Below, piece after piece: positions 1 to 7,848 of a stretch of DNA of 64,000 nucleotides. The stretch is from positions 310,001 to 374,000 of the forward strand of contig JAWKRG010000008.1 of assembly GCA_041389725.1 (NCBI GenBank), read 5' to 3'. The position numbers and the translations under genes were made by a program. Under the pieces are notes generated by a model that was not told where the DNA came from, did not search any database, and saw only the letters and a program-made list of their open reading frames with translations. The stretch's first letter is position 1; every line of letters starts with the position of its first letter. Source of the stretch: Polyangiaceae bacterium (lineage in GTDB: Bacteria; Myxococcota_A; Polyangia; Polyangiales; Polyangiaceae).

Positions 1-169
1 GGCGTCGCGTCAGATCGTAGCCAAAAACGCGATTCCAGATGAAAGAGTCGATGTGTAGATCGATGACGTCGCTCGCGAGATACAGCTCGACGGCTTCGCG
101 AGAGATGTCGAGGCGACGAGCGAGAGAGCTCGGATCGCGCCGGGGATCGTCGAAGGAAAGCTCAACCAC
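1..169 (-). CDS. M19 membrane dipeptidase-like protein, N-terminal part only
   Basis: The frame runs off the left edge of the window. It starts at a GTG (167-169) with GGAG nine bases upstream. The 56 visible residues end in VIDLHIDSFIWNRVFGYDL. An acidic DLHxD motif followed by an aromatic stretch is the usual opening of peptidase family M19 (renal dipeptidase type), where the His and Asp bind zinc. The family hydrolyses dipeptides. The gene lies 48 bases downstream of the ribbon-helix-helix gene and is probably cotranscribed with the parA pair. Most of the protein is outside the window, so the family call rests on this motif alone. Confidence 0.6.
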   Translation of the reverse strand, partial: MVELSFDDPRRDPSSLARRLDISREAVELYLASDVIDLHIDSFIWNRVFGYDLTRR

Positions 170-217
170 GTTGCTGCGCTCCGCGTTGGGCCCCGGGAAG
201 GCGAGGCCCTCGGCAGA

Positions 218-520
218 TCACAGCCCCTTGGGGACTTTGTCTAGATCCACTTCGTCGAGGGCGAAGCGAATCAGTGCGCTGCGGTTGGCCTTGGTCAAGC
301 CGCGCGCCTTGAGCGCCTCGACCTTTGCGTCGAGTCGCGCCAAGTCCTCCAGGTACATCGAGATGCAGATCACCTTGTAATGATTGGCGTTTTCTGCCTT
401 GCGCACGGCCTTGGCTCGGCCCGCCTGGGGCTGATAGAAGCTGCCCGAGAGCACGCCTTCGACCTCGTCGCGGTCCAAGACGCGCGCCGTTGCTGCTCGA
501 AAATCGTCTGAGTCGCTCAC
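218..520 (-). CDS. Ribbon-helix-helix partner of ParA
   Basis: A 100-residue protein whose GTG start overlaps the stop of the ParA gene (GTGA), so translation is probably coupled. The last half fits a ribbon-helix-helix DNA-binding fold: a short strand (KVICISMYLEDLARLD) followed by two helices ending in NRSALIRFALDEV. Small RHH proteins are common centromere-binding partners of ParA ATPases, and the gene order supports that role here. The N-terminal 45 residues are charged and could carry the ATPase-contact region (inference). It could instead be only a transcriptional repressor of the pair. Confidence 0.72.
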   Translation of the reverse strand: MSDSDDFRAATARVLDRDEVEGVLSGSFYQPQAGRAKAVRKAENANHYKVICISMYLEDLARLDAKVEALKARGLTKANRSALIRFALDEVDLDKVPKGL

Positions 521-1680
521 CCCATACCTCCTGCCAGGGCTGCATCGCTGCGGTCTCGGGTCATGGCGCGTGTGGCCGATAGGCGCTCCACCACGCGTTC
601 GTAGTCGTCAGCGGCACTGCTGCCGCGGGCGTGTTCCTGAAGAGTCAGGTGCTTCGCGGGCGCTTCCTTGATCTTCGTCGTCACACGAATGGGATCCAGG
701 CAGCGGGGCCCGAAGTGTTCGCGCAGGGTCGAGAGCGCCTCTTGGCAGATCTTCGCTCGCGAATCGTAGAAAGTTGGTAGCACGCCCCAGAGGGCGACCG
801 GGTGACCCAGGAGTTTGTTCACCTGCTTCAAAGTGCGGAGCACCTGGCGCACGCCGACCAGCGACAGGTAGTCGCAGCCGACGGGGCACAGCACCGCGTC
901 TGCGCAGACGAGTGCGTTCTGGTTGAGCAGCGACAGGCTTGGTGAGCAATCGAGGACGATGAAGTCGTACTCGCGCTTGGCCGGAGCCAGGCGTTCCGCG
1001 AGCACGCGGTCTCGCTCCGCGCGGCCAGCGAGGTAGAGTTCGGCGGCGGCGAGGGTCTCGTTGGACGGCAAGATGTCCAGACCGGGGCGCGCTTGGGTCG
1101 TCGCTTGATTCAGGGCCAGACCCATCACCAGCACGTGATAGAGCGACCGCTGCGCTTCGAGACCGAGCGACATCGCCACGTTCCCCTGGCCGTCGACGTC
1201 GACCAGCAGCACCTTGAACCCGCGCGCTGCGAGCCCCGCAGCCACCGTGACGCTCGTAGTCGTCTTGCCGGTGCCGCCCTTGTGATTGAAGACGGCCAGC
1301 ACCTGGGCATCCGGCCGCTGACGCGACGGCGCGGGCGCGGCACGCGGTGGCGTGGGCAAGGGAACCACGGTGGCGGTCGTCGTCGCGGCCGCTTGTCGAA
1401 GTTCTTCACGCCTGCCACGCAGAGAGGCGCGGCAAGCGGGGCTGCAAGCGTAGCGACGATTCTGGCCGACGAACAGCACGTGGGCTGCGAGTTCGACGCG
1501 GAAGGAGCGGCCACAAGCGTCGCAGCACACTTCGCCGCCGTCTCCTCGATGGCTCTGCTCGAGGCATCGTTGTGAGCAGAAGTAGCTGAAGTGAGTTCCA
1601 GCTTCGGTGTCGGACTTCTCGACCTGGTAGCTGAACTGAACGCTGAAGGGCGTGGAGCAGATGGTGCAGGTGGGGTGCAT
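517..1680 (-). CDS. ParA-family ATPase with two N-terminal zinc-finger modules
   Basis: 387 residues. The deviant Walker A motif is HKGGTGKTTTS, with later blocks LLVDVDGQGN and FIVLDCSPSLS, as in ParA/Soj ATPases that position DNA or protein cargo. Before the ATPase are two Cys clusters: CTIC with FCSQRC about 30 residues later, and CDAC with YACSPAC, which look like paired TRASH/treble-clef zinc-binding modules. A linker of Ala, Thr and Pro separates them from the ATPase. I chose the ATG at 1678-1680, just before the first Cys pair, over an in-frame start 84 bases upstream whose extra residues look non-coding. It overlaps its RHH partner. Which cargo it moves is unknown; it is not next to a recognisable parS or origin. 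Confidence 0.85.
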   Translation of the reverse strand: MHPTCTICSTPFSVQFSYQVEKSDTEAGTHFSYFCSQRCLEQSHRGDGGEVCCDACGRSFRVELAAHVLFVGQNRRYACSPACRASLRGRREELRQAAATTTATVVPLPTPPRAAPAPSRQRPDAQVLAVFNHKGGTGKTTTSVTVAAGLAARGFKVLLVDVDGQGNVAMSLGLEAQRSLYHVLVMGLALNQATTQARPGLDILPSNETLAAAELYLAGRAERDRVLAERLAPAKREYDFIVLDCSPSLSLLNQNALVCADAVLCPVGCDYLSLVGVRQVLRTLKQVNKLLGHPVALWGVLPTFYDSRAKICQEALSTLREHFGPRCLDPIRVTTKIKEAPAKHLTLQEHARGSSAADDYERVVERLSATRAMTRDRSDAALAGGMG

Positions 1681-1854
1681 GGCGAGGGTCTCGGGCCCCG
1701 ATGTGGTTATCGAAGCGCCACCCAGGGCAATGGCATGCGCCCAGGGGTTCGGCCAAATTTTCACCGAGGCCGAACGCTCACGGCGGACAGGCGCTCACCG
1801 CTGTCAAAGCCCCGCTGAGGTCGAGTCGCCCGAGCGCCAAGCGCAGGCCGCGTG

Positions 1855-3414
1855 TCAGTGGCGAAAGTGTCGCTTGCCCGTGAAGATCATCGCCAGGCCG
1901 AGATCGTCGGCCTTGGCGATCACGTCATCGTCCTTCTTGCTTCCACCGGGCTGCACGATGGCTTTGACGCCGCCCTTTGCCGCCGTCTCCACGCCGTCCG
2001 GGAAGGGGAAGAAGGCGTCTGACGCGAGCACGCTGCCCGCCGCCCGCGGGCCAGCTTGCTTCACGGCCAGCTCCACGGCCAGCACACGTGCTGTCTGTCC
2101 TCCACCGATGCCGCTGGTGCAGACGGCATCGCCATCTTGGCGCGCCAACACAATCGCGTTGGAACGCACGTGTTTCACGGCGTTCCAGGCGAAGTTCAGG
2201 GCATGCAGTTCGGCAGGGCTGGGCGCGCGCTTGCTGACGACTCGGCCCGCCTCCACCTCGCCTGGACCGCTGTCGTCCCGGCTCTGCAACGCGATGCCGC
2301 CGCCGATGCGCTTGTGCACCCAACCCGCGTGATCCGCCGCGAGCCATGCTCCCGTCGCCAGCAGGCGCAGGGCACTCTTCTTGCGCAAGCGCTCGAGGGC
2401 CTCGGCGCAGAAACTCGGTGCGACGATGCACTCCAAGAAGGTCTCGGCCAGAAGCTCTGCGGTCTTCAGATCCACCTCGCGATTGAGCGCCACGATGCCA
2501 CCGAAGGCGCTCATGGCGTCAGCCTCTCGCGCGGCGTGGTAGGCGTGCGCCAGCGTGGGCGCGGTTGCGATGCCGCAGGGGGAGGCGTGCTTGACCACGA
2601 CCGCGGCCGGCGCGGGAAACTCGCGGACGGCTTCCAGGGCTGCGTCCACGTCGACCAAGTTGTTGAAGGACAGCTCCTTGGCGCCGCTGCCGAGGCTTTC
2701 TGCCCGCGCCAGACTGCCGTCGGCGGCGTCCCGGTCGCGATAAAAAGCCGCGCGTTGGTGGGGGTTTTCGCCGTAGCGAAGTGCGTACGCCTTTTCGTAG
2801 GGCAGGGTCAGCGAGCGCGAGAAGCCGTCGCTCTCGTCGACGCCCCCGAGCCAATTGCTGATCATCGCATCGTAGGCGGCGGTGTGGGCGAAAGCTTTGT
2901 GAGCGAAGCGACGCCGAAGATCCGCGGGCACGTCACCACCGGTGCGCAGCAGTTCGATCAGCTCGGGGTAGTCGGCCGGCTCGCACACCACCGTGACGCG
3001 TTCGTGGTTCTTGGCTGCAGAGCGCAACATGCTGGGCCCGCCGATGTCGATGTTCTCGATCAGCTCTTCGAAGCTAGCTCCTGGTTTCTTCAAGGTTTCG
3101 GCGAAGGGGTACAAGTTGACCACTAGCAGATCGATGAAGCTCGCGCCGATCCGTGTCAGGTCCGCTTCGTCGACGCCCTCTCGGGCGAGCAGGCCGCCAT
3201 GCACTCGGGGATGCAGTGTCTTGACGCGGCCCGCCATCACTTCCGGCGACTCGGTGTAGCGCTCTACCGGTGTCACGGGAATCGAGCTCTCTTCCAACAG
3301 CTTCTGCGTTCCGCCCGTGGAGAGCAGCGCTACGTCGCGCTCGACGAGAACGCGGGCGAGGTCCACGAGGCCAGTCTTGTCGGATACGGAGAGCAGGGCG
3401 CGGCGGATCGGCAT
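1855..3414 (-). CDS. purH: Bifunctional AICAR transformylase / IMP cyclohydrolase
   Basis: 519 residues, normal length for PurH, which carries out the last two steps of purine synthesis: formylation of AICAR with 10-formyl-THF and ring closure to IMP. The N-terminal MGS-like cyclohydrolase domain is clear (ALLSVSDKTGL, STGGT, GRVKTLHPRVHGG), followed by the transformylase domain with LRYGENPHQ, VKHASPCG and SDAFFPFPDG near the end. The ATG at 3412-3414 sits directly before PIRRALLSVSDKTG; an upstream in-frame start adds 30 arginine-rich residues and is rejected. It follows the pseudouridine synthase gene at 96 bases on the same strand. Confidence 0.97.
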   Translation of the reverse strand: MPIRRALLSVSDKTGLVDLARVLVERDVALLSTGGTQKLLEESSIPVTPVERYTESPEVMAGRVKTLHPRVHGGLLAREGVDEADLTRIGASFIDLLVVNLYPFAETLKKPGASFEELIENIDIGGPSMLRSAAKNHERVTVVCEPADYPELIELLRTGGDVPADLRRRFAHKAFAHTAAYDAMISNWLGGVDESDGFSRSLTLPYEKAYALRYGENPHQRAAFYRDRDAADGSLARAESLGSGAKELSFNNLVDVDAALEAVREFPAPAAVVVKHASPCGIATAPTLAHAYHAAREADAMSAFGGIVALNREVDLKTAELLAETFLECIVAPSFCAEALERLRKKSALRLLATGAWLAADHAGWVHKRIGGGIALQSRDDSGPGEVEAGRVVSKRAPSPAELHALNFAWNAVKHVRSNAIVLARQDGDAVCTSGIGGGQTARVLAVELAVKQAGPRAAGSVLASDAFFPFPDGVETAAKGGVKAIVQPGGSKKDDDVIAKADDLGLAMIFTGKRHFRH

Positions 3415-3510
3415 GGCTGCGGCGACGTACCCAGGGCAGCGCGTGCCGTCAACGCGGCGGCGGGGCAGGGGGCACTCGACCTGCTGCCAACGACGCGCCG
3501 CCACGGTTCG

Positions 3511-4464
3511 TCAGCGACTGGACCAAAAGTCTCGCAGGTCGGGTGGAAGCGGCGAGCACAGGTCCAAGTCGGTACCAGTGACGGCATGGCGCAGCCGGTA
3601 GCGATGGGCGTGCAGGGCGTGCCGTGGCAGCTCGAGTTGGGCCAGATCAGCGTCGGAAAGCTCGCCATCGGCGGCGCGCGCCAACATGCGTTCGTCCGGC
3701 CCATACAGCTTGTCGCCCACCAAGGGGGCGCCGGCCGCCGCCAGATGCACGCGGATCTGGTGTTGGCGCCCGGTGAGCAGCTCGCACTCGACGAGACAGT
3801 AGCCCCCTTTCGTCTCGAGCACTTTGACTTGCGTTCTGGCCTCCAGCCCCGTGCCCGGGGCGGCCTGGCGCATCTTCACCCGCAACGGGTTGTCCGTGTC
3901 GGCCTCCAGGGGTCGGTCGATCAAGCCCTCGGGCGGCGCGCCGTGGGTGATCGCCAGGTACGTCTTCTGCAGCGGCGGGCTCTTCGCGCCGGTGAAAGCG
4001 CCGACGCTTCGGTCTTCCAGGGCACGCTTGAAGGCGCGATCCGCAGCGGGGGAGCGCGCGACCATCAACAGGCCGCTGGTCTCGCGATCGATGCGATGAA
4101 CCAGGGTCAGGAACTCCCCGGGTCGCTCAGCCTGTAGGCATTTGACCACGGTGGCGTGATGGTGGCGGGCCGTGGGGTGCACCGCCATGTTTGGTGGCTT
4201 GTCCACCACCAGCAAGTGCTCGTCCTCGAACACCACGGCAATCGGCTGAGGCTCGTCCAGCTCGTCGAAGGCAGGACGCCACAAGACGACGTGGTCTTCC
4301 GCGTGCACCCGTTCGCTGGGCTTGAGGGGGCGCGCGTCGAGGGAGTAGGCCGTGCGGGCGGCGATGTCCTTGGCGCGAGTGCGACTCGTGTTACGAAGTT
4401 GCGACGCCAAGAAGCGGTCTACGCGCATGCCCGCGGATTCCGGCGGCACGCGAAAGACGCGCAT
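3511..4464 (-). CDS. RluD-family 23S rRNA pseudouridine synthase
   Basis: 317 residues. An S4-like RNA-binding region (GMRVDRFLASQLRNTSRTRAKD) is followed by the RluA/C/D catalytic domain with LLVVDKPPNMAVHPT, the catalytic aspartate in LVHRIDRETSGLL, and GRQHQIRVHLAAAG. It isomerises uridine to pseudouridine in RNA; whether it acts on the RluD or RluC sites cannot be told. The ATG at 4462-4464 is preceded by GAGGAGG at good spacing, which decides the start over one 66 bases upstream that would overlap argB. Confidence 0.9.
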   Translation of the reverse strand: MRVFRVPPESAGMRVDRFLASQLRNTSRTRAKDIAARTAYSLDARPLKPSERVHAEDHVVLWRPAFDELDEPQPIAVVFEDEHLLVVDKPPNMAVHPTARHHHATVVKCLQAERPGEFLTLVHRIDRETSGLLMVARSPAADRAFKRALEDRSVGAFTGAKSPPLQKTYLAITHGAPPEGLIDRPLEADTDNPLRVKMRQAAPGTGLEARTQVKVLETKGGYCLVECELLTGRQHQIRVHLAAAGAPLVGDKLYGPDERMLARAADGELSDADLAQLELPRHALHAHRYRLRHAVTGTDLDLCSPLPPDLRDFWSSR

Positions 4465-4526
4465 GATCGCGTCCTCCTCGACTCCCGGGGGGCGGCGCGC
4501 AGGCGGCGCGCGGTCGCTTGGACGAC

Positions 4527-5414
4527 TCACGTCGCGGCTCGGATTTCCGTGCCGACGCCGCTATCCGTGAAGATCTCGAGCAACAGGGCGTGGCGCCGCC
4601 GTCCGTCGATGATGTGGACTTTCTCCACGCTGCTAGCCACGGCGTCCAGGGCACATCGCACTTTGGGGATCATCCCGCCAGAGACGGCGCCCGCGTCGAT
4701 CAAGCGCTCGGCTTCGGCGGCGCCTAGAGAACTCAGCAGCTGGCCCTGGTCGTCTTTGACTCCCTCCACGTCGGTCATCAGCACCAACTTGGCAGCCGAC
4801 AGGGCGGAGGCAATGCGGCCGGCGGCCGTGTCGGCGTTGACGTTGAGTGCATGACCCATCTCGTCCACGCCGATGGGGGCGATGACCGGTAAGAATCCGC
4901 TATCGAGCAGCTTGTGCACGATTGAGGGATCGACGCTGAGCACGTCGCCAACCCGGCCCAGATCGACGGAAACCTCCTCGCCACGTGAGTCTCGGGCACT
5001 CACGAGATCCAGGCGTCGGGCCTTCATGAAGTGATCGTCCTTGCCGCTCAGACCCACGGCACGCCCGCCGTGCTGACAGATGAGCCCGACGATGTCCTGG
5101 TTTACTCCGCCGCCCAGCACCATCTCGACCACGTTCATCGTTTCGTCGTCGGTCACACGCAACCCCGCGTTGAAGGAAGACGCAATGCCCATGCGCGACA
5201 GCGTCTCGTTGATCTGAGGGCCCCCTCCGTGGACGACGACCACGCCAATCCCCACGTAGCGAAGCAGGCACACGTCGCGCGCAAAGCTCTCCTTCAGCTC
5301 GGCATCCACCATCGCGTGCCCGCCGTACTTGACGACGAAGACGCGCTTGTGGAAGCGGCGGATGTAGGGCAATGCCTCGTGCAAAATCGCTGCTTTTTCA
5401 ATGAGTTGGTCCAT
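4527..5414 (-). CDS. argB: Acetylglutamate kinase
   Basis: 295 residues. ArgB phosphorylates N-acetyl-L-glutamate in arginine synthesis. Family signatures are present: FVVKYGGHAM near the N-terminus, VVVVHGGGPQI, the substrate region GLRVTDDETM, LNVNADTAAG and LVLMTDVEGV, and GGMIPKVRCALDA near the C-terminus. The ATG at 5412-5414 (MDQLIEKAAILHEALPYI) matches the usual ArgB start; upstream in-frame starts add non-conserved residues. It heads the minus-strand run argB - pseudouridine synthase - purH and is divergent from the glycogen synthase homologue, with a 109-base shared promoter gap. Confidence 0.96.
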   Translation of the reverse strand: MDQLIEKAAILHEALPYIRRFHKRVFVVKYGGHAMVDAELKESFARDVCLLRYVGIGVVVVHGGGPQINETLSRMGIASSFNAGLRVTDDETMNVVEMVLGGGVNQDIVGLICQHGGRAVGLSGKDDHFMKARRLDLVSARDSRGEEVSVDLGRVGDVLSVDPSIVHKLLDSGFLPVIAPIGVDEMGHALNVNADTAAGRIASALSAAKLVLMTDVEGVKDDQGQLLSSLGAAEAERLIDAGAVSGGMIPKVRCALDAVASSVEKVHIIDGRRRHALLLEIFTDSGVGTEIRAAT

Positions 5415-5523
5415 GGGAGCTCTTGTGAGTTCGAGGGTAGGCCCGGGTCGGGGGGTCTGGGCTGAGCCCGGCGATCCGGCGTCCGAGTGCGCTGCGCGCG
5501 GCGCCATGATACACGCTGGCGCC

Positions 5524-6960
5524 ATGGATATCTTGATGGTCGCGGCGGAGCTCGACGAGGGCGCCGGTCACACGCCTGCGGGCTCCTCAGTGGCCGGTTT
5601 GGCCAAGGCGCTCAAGCATCTCGGGCACAACGTGACGGTGGTCTGCCCCAAGCTCCCGGACCTCGAAGGGTCGGGGATCCTCCTGGCGCGGCGACTGACC
5701 CCGTTGGTGCTGCAGGATGGAACCGAGGTGACGCTCCTGGACGCGCAGCTGCCGAGCGGGGTGTTGCTCACGACTTTCGACGCGCCCCTGCTGTTCGATC
5801 GCCCGGGCGTCTACGGCGAGGGCGGCAAGGACTACCCCGACAACGCCAAGCGCTTCGGCCTGCTGGCCCAGGTCGCCCTCGGGCTGTGCCGACAGCGCAT
5901 GGCTCGAGGCCACGTGTTGGACGTGGTCCACGCCCACGATGCGGGAGCCGGCCTGGTTCCGCTGCTGCTGTCGGACGCCAAAGACGTCGGGGTCCCGTGC
6001 GTGTTCACGGTCCACGACTTCGAGCGCCAGGTGGCGTTGCCGCAAAAGGACGCGGAAGACTTGGGGCTGCCCAAGCACCTGCTCGCCGACGAACGCTTGC
6101 GCTTGGGCAGCAAGCTGAACTTGCTGGCAACTGGGCTGGCGAGCGCAAGTGCGGTCACCACCGTGAGCCCCAGCTACGCCGAGCAGCTCCTCGATGACGC
6201 AGTTGCTGGCCCCCTGGCCGCCCTGGCGAGCAGCCTTCCCGCTCCGCCGCTCGGAATCCTGGGCGGCGTCGACTACGCCGTGTTCAATCCTGCGACCGAC
6301 GCTGCGCTGCCCAGTCGCTACGACGCGGAAGATACCGCCAACAAGGGCCGTTGCAAGACGGCGCTGCTACGTGAGGCGGAGCTGGAGCTGGATTTCGAGC
6401 GGCCGTTGTTTGCCTTCCTCGGTCCCTTGGAGAAGGAGGCCGGGTTCGACCAGCTCTCCTCGGGGCTTGCGAAGCTGCTGAAGCAAGAGCTGTCCCTGGT
6501 CGTCGTCGGGCAACCAAACGGCGTCGCGACCAAGCGCCTCGAAACCCAATTGGAGAAGCAGCGAGACAAGTTGGCGTGGCTTCGTCGCAGCGACGTCACC
6601 ACGTTGCGCCGCGTGCTTTCTGCAGCCGATTTCGTGCTCGGCCTGGATCGCCGCCTTGCCTTTCCTGCGCCCCTGCTCGTGGCTCAGCGCTACGGTGCCA
6701 TTCCCGTCGCGCGCGCAGTGGGTGGAGTAGCGGACGCGGTGGTGGATGCGGATCTGGAGCTGGAAACGGGGAGTGGGATCTTGATGGACGGCGATGATGT
6801 CGACGCGCTGCAACGCGGTGTGGGACGCGCGCTGGCGGCGTTTCGTTCGCCCGGCTTTGGTGGGCTACGCCGGCGCGTGATGCGCCGCGATGCAAGCTGG
6901 GATCGTCCAGCGCGACGCACGCTCCAAGTGTACCGCCAAGCGATGGTACTCGCAGGCTGA
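5524..6960 (+). CDS. Divergent GT5 glycogen/starch synthase-like protein
   Basis: 478 residues with the architecture of bacterial GlgA: an N-terminal half with VVHAHDAGAGLVPLLL and VFTVHDFERQ, the hinge region GILGGVDYAVFNPATD, and a C-terminal half with a GAIPVARAVGGVADAVVD block. GlgA transfers glucose from ADP-glucose to glycogen. The KTGG loop near the N-terminus is replaced by HTPAGS, and the EPCGL segment carrying the catalytic glutamate is replaced by LAFPAPL. The fold is recognisable, but ordinary glycogen synthase activity is doubtful. It is a single gene on the plus strand with no glg neighbours. It may be a scaffold, a regulator or an enzyme with another sugar donor. Confidence 0.75.
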   Translation: MDILMVAAELDEGAGHTPAGSSVAGLAKALKHLGHNVTVVCPKLPDLEGSGILLARRLTPLVLQDGTEVTLLDAQLPSGVLLTTFDAPLLFDRPGVYGEGGKDYPDNAKRFGLLAQVALGLCRQRMARGHVLDVVHAHDAGAGLVPLLLSDAKDVGVPCVFTVHDFERQVALPQKDAEDLGLPKHLLADERLRLGSKLNLLATGLASASAVTTVSPSYAEQLLDDAVAGPLAALASSLPAPPLGILGGVDYAVFNPATDAALPSRYDAEDTANKGRCKTALLREAELELDFERPLFAFLGPLEKEAGFDQLSSGLAKLLKQELSLVVVGQPNGVATKRLETQLEKQRDKLAWLRRSDVTTLRRVLSAADFVLGLDRRLAFPAPLLVAQRYGAIPVARAVGGVADAVVDADLELETGSGILMDGDDVDALQRGVGRALAAFRSPGFGGLRRRVMRRDASWDRPARRTLQVYRQAMVLAG

Positions 6961-7005
6961 GGGCGGGCGTCGAGACTACCCGTTGCCGGACCCGCGCTCG
7001 CGGCC

Positions 7006-7848
7006 CTACACCCGATCTCGTAGCACTCGCGTCAGGCTGCGCCCCCGCCACAGGGCCTGCAGCAGCGTGATCAGCGCGAGGGCGCAGACTTCCAGAGCGA
7101 GGACTGCGAGCGCCACGCCGCTGCTACCGGAAGCCACGGGCAGTCGTGTGACCGTCCAAGCAACCGCCAGCACGGCCACCAATTGCCAGGTCGCTATGCT
7201 CGCGTAGTCGAGCACGATGCGGCCGGGGCGCGCGAGCACGAGGCCGAGGGCTTCGCGAAGCGCTTCCCAGGCGGAGCGCGGGGCACTGCAGGCCGAAGCA
7301 AAGGCAAGATCGCGCACGATCCCCACGGCGTAGGTCGCGAGCACACCAAGCAGCAAGAGCGCGACTGCGGCGAGGGCGGCTTGGGGCTCGCGCCAGCTGA
7401 GCGCTAGTTCGCTCTGCAAGTGGGCTGCCAGTGTGGACGCGGCAGCCAGGATCAGAATCTGGGTCAACATCGAGCCGCCAAAGAGCGCGTAGCAGGTAGG
7501 AAGGCGCGCAAGGCCGCGACCGATGGCGTTGCCCAGGGACAAGTCGGGGTCGCCCAGCGTCGTCAGCAGCACCACCACCCCTAGCAGCGAGACGAACATC
7601 GCCAGCACCAGTCCGAGGAATGTCAGCTTGGCCAGAGCGCCGACGCCGTCGAGCGACAGCCGCACCGCCTCGGTGAGCAACATGCCCCCAGGGGCAAACA
7701 TCAAAGCGTCGGCATCCGGATGTCGGAAGATCCCCGTCGAAAGTCCCGCACCGAGCAACGGTAAGGTGAGCACCATGCTGAGCACGACCCGTAGCCCGAA
7801 GACCAACAGCAAGGCGTCCCAGCGCCGGAGCACCCTGCCGAGGGTCAT
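7006..7848 (-). CDS. Multi-pass membrane protein of unknown function
   Basis: 280 residues with about six hydrophobic segments, for example FGLRVVLSMVLTLPLLGAG, LTFLGLVLAMFVSLLGVVVL and AALAAVALLLLGVLATYAVG. The start (7846-7848) overlaps the stop of the M1 peptidase gene as ATGA, so the two are translationally coupled. No catalytic motif is seen. The repeated Ala/Leu-rich segments and the short basic C-terminus resemble permease-like helper proteins, but I do not recognise the family. A much longer in-frame reading through the peptidase gene is spurious. Confidence 0.8.
   Translation of the reverse strand: MTLGRVLRRWDALLLVFGLRVVLSMVLTLPLLGAGLSTGIFRHPDADALMFAPGGMLLTEAVRLSLDGVGALAKLTFLGLVLAMFVSLLGVVVLLTTLGDPDLSLGNAIGRGLARLPTCYALFGGSMLTQILILAAASTLAAHLQSELALSWREPQAALAAVALLLLGVLATYAVGIVRDLAFASACSAPRSAWEALREALGLVLARPGRIVLDYASIATWQLVAVLAVAWTVTRLPVASGSSGVALAVLALEVCALALITLLQALWRGRSLTRVLRDRV

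Noticed and set aside
2056..3126. 356-residue plus-strand frame opposite purH
   Set aside because: Shadow of a certain gene; sequence is low in recognisable motifs.
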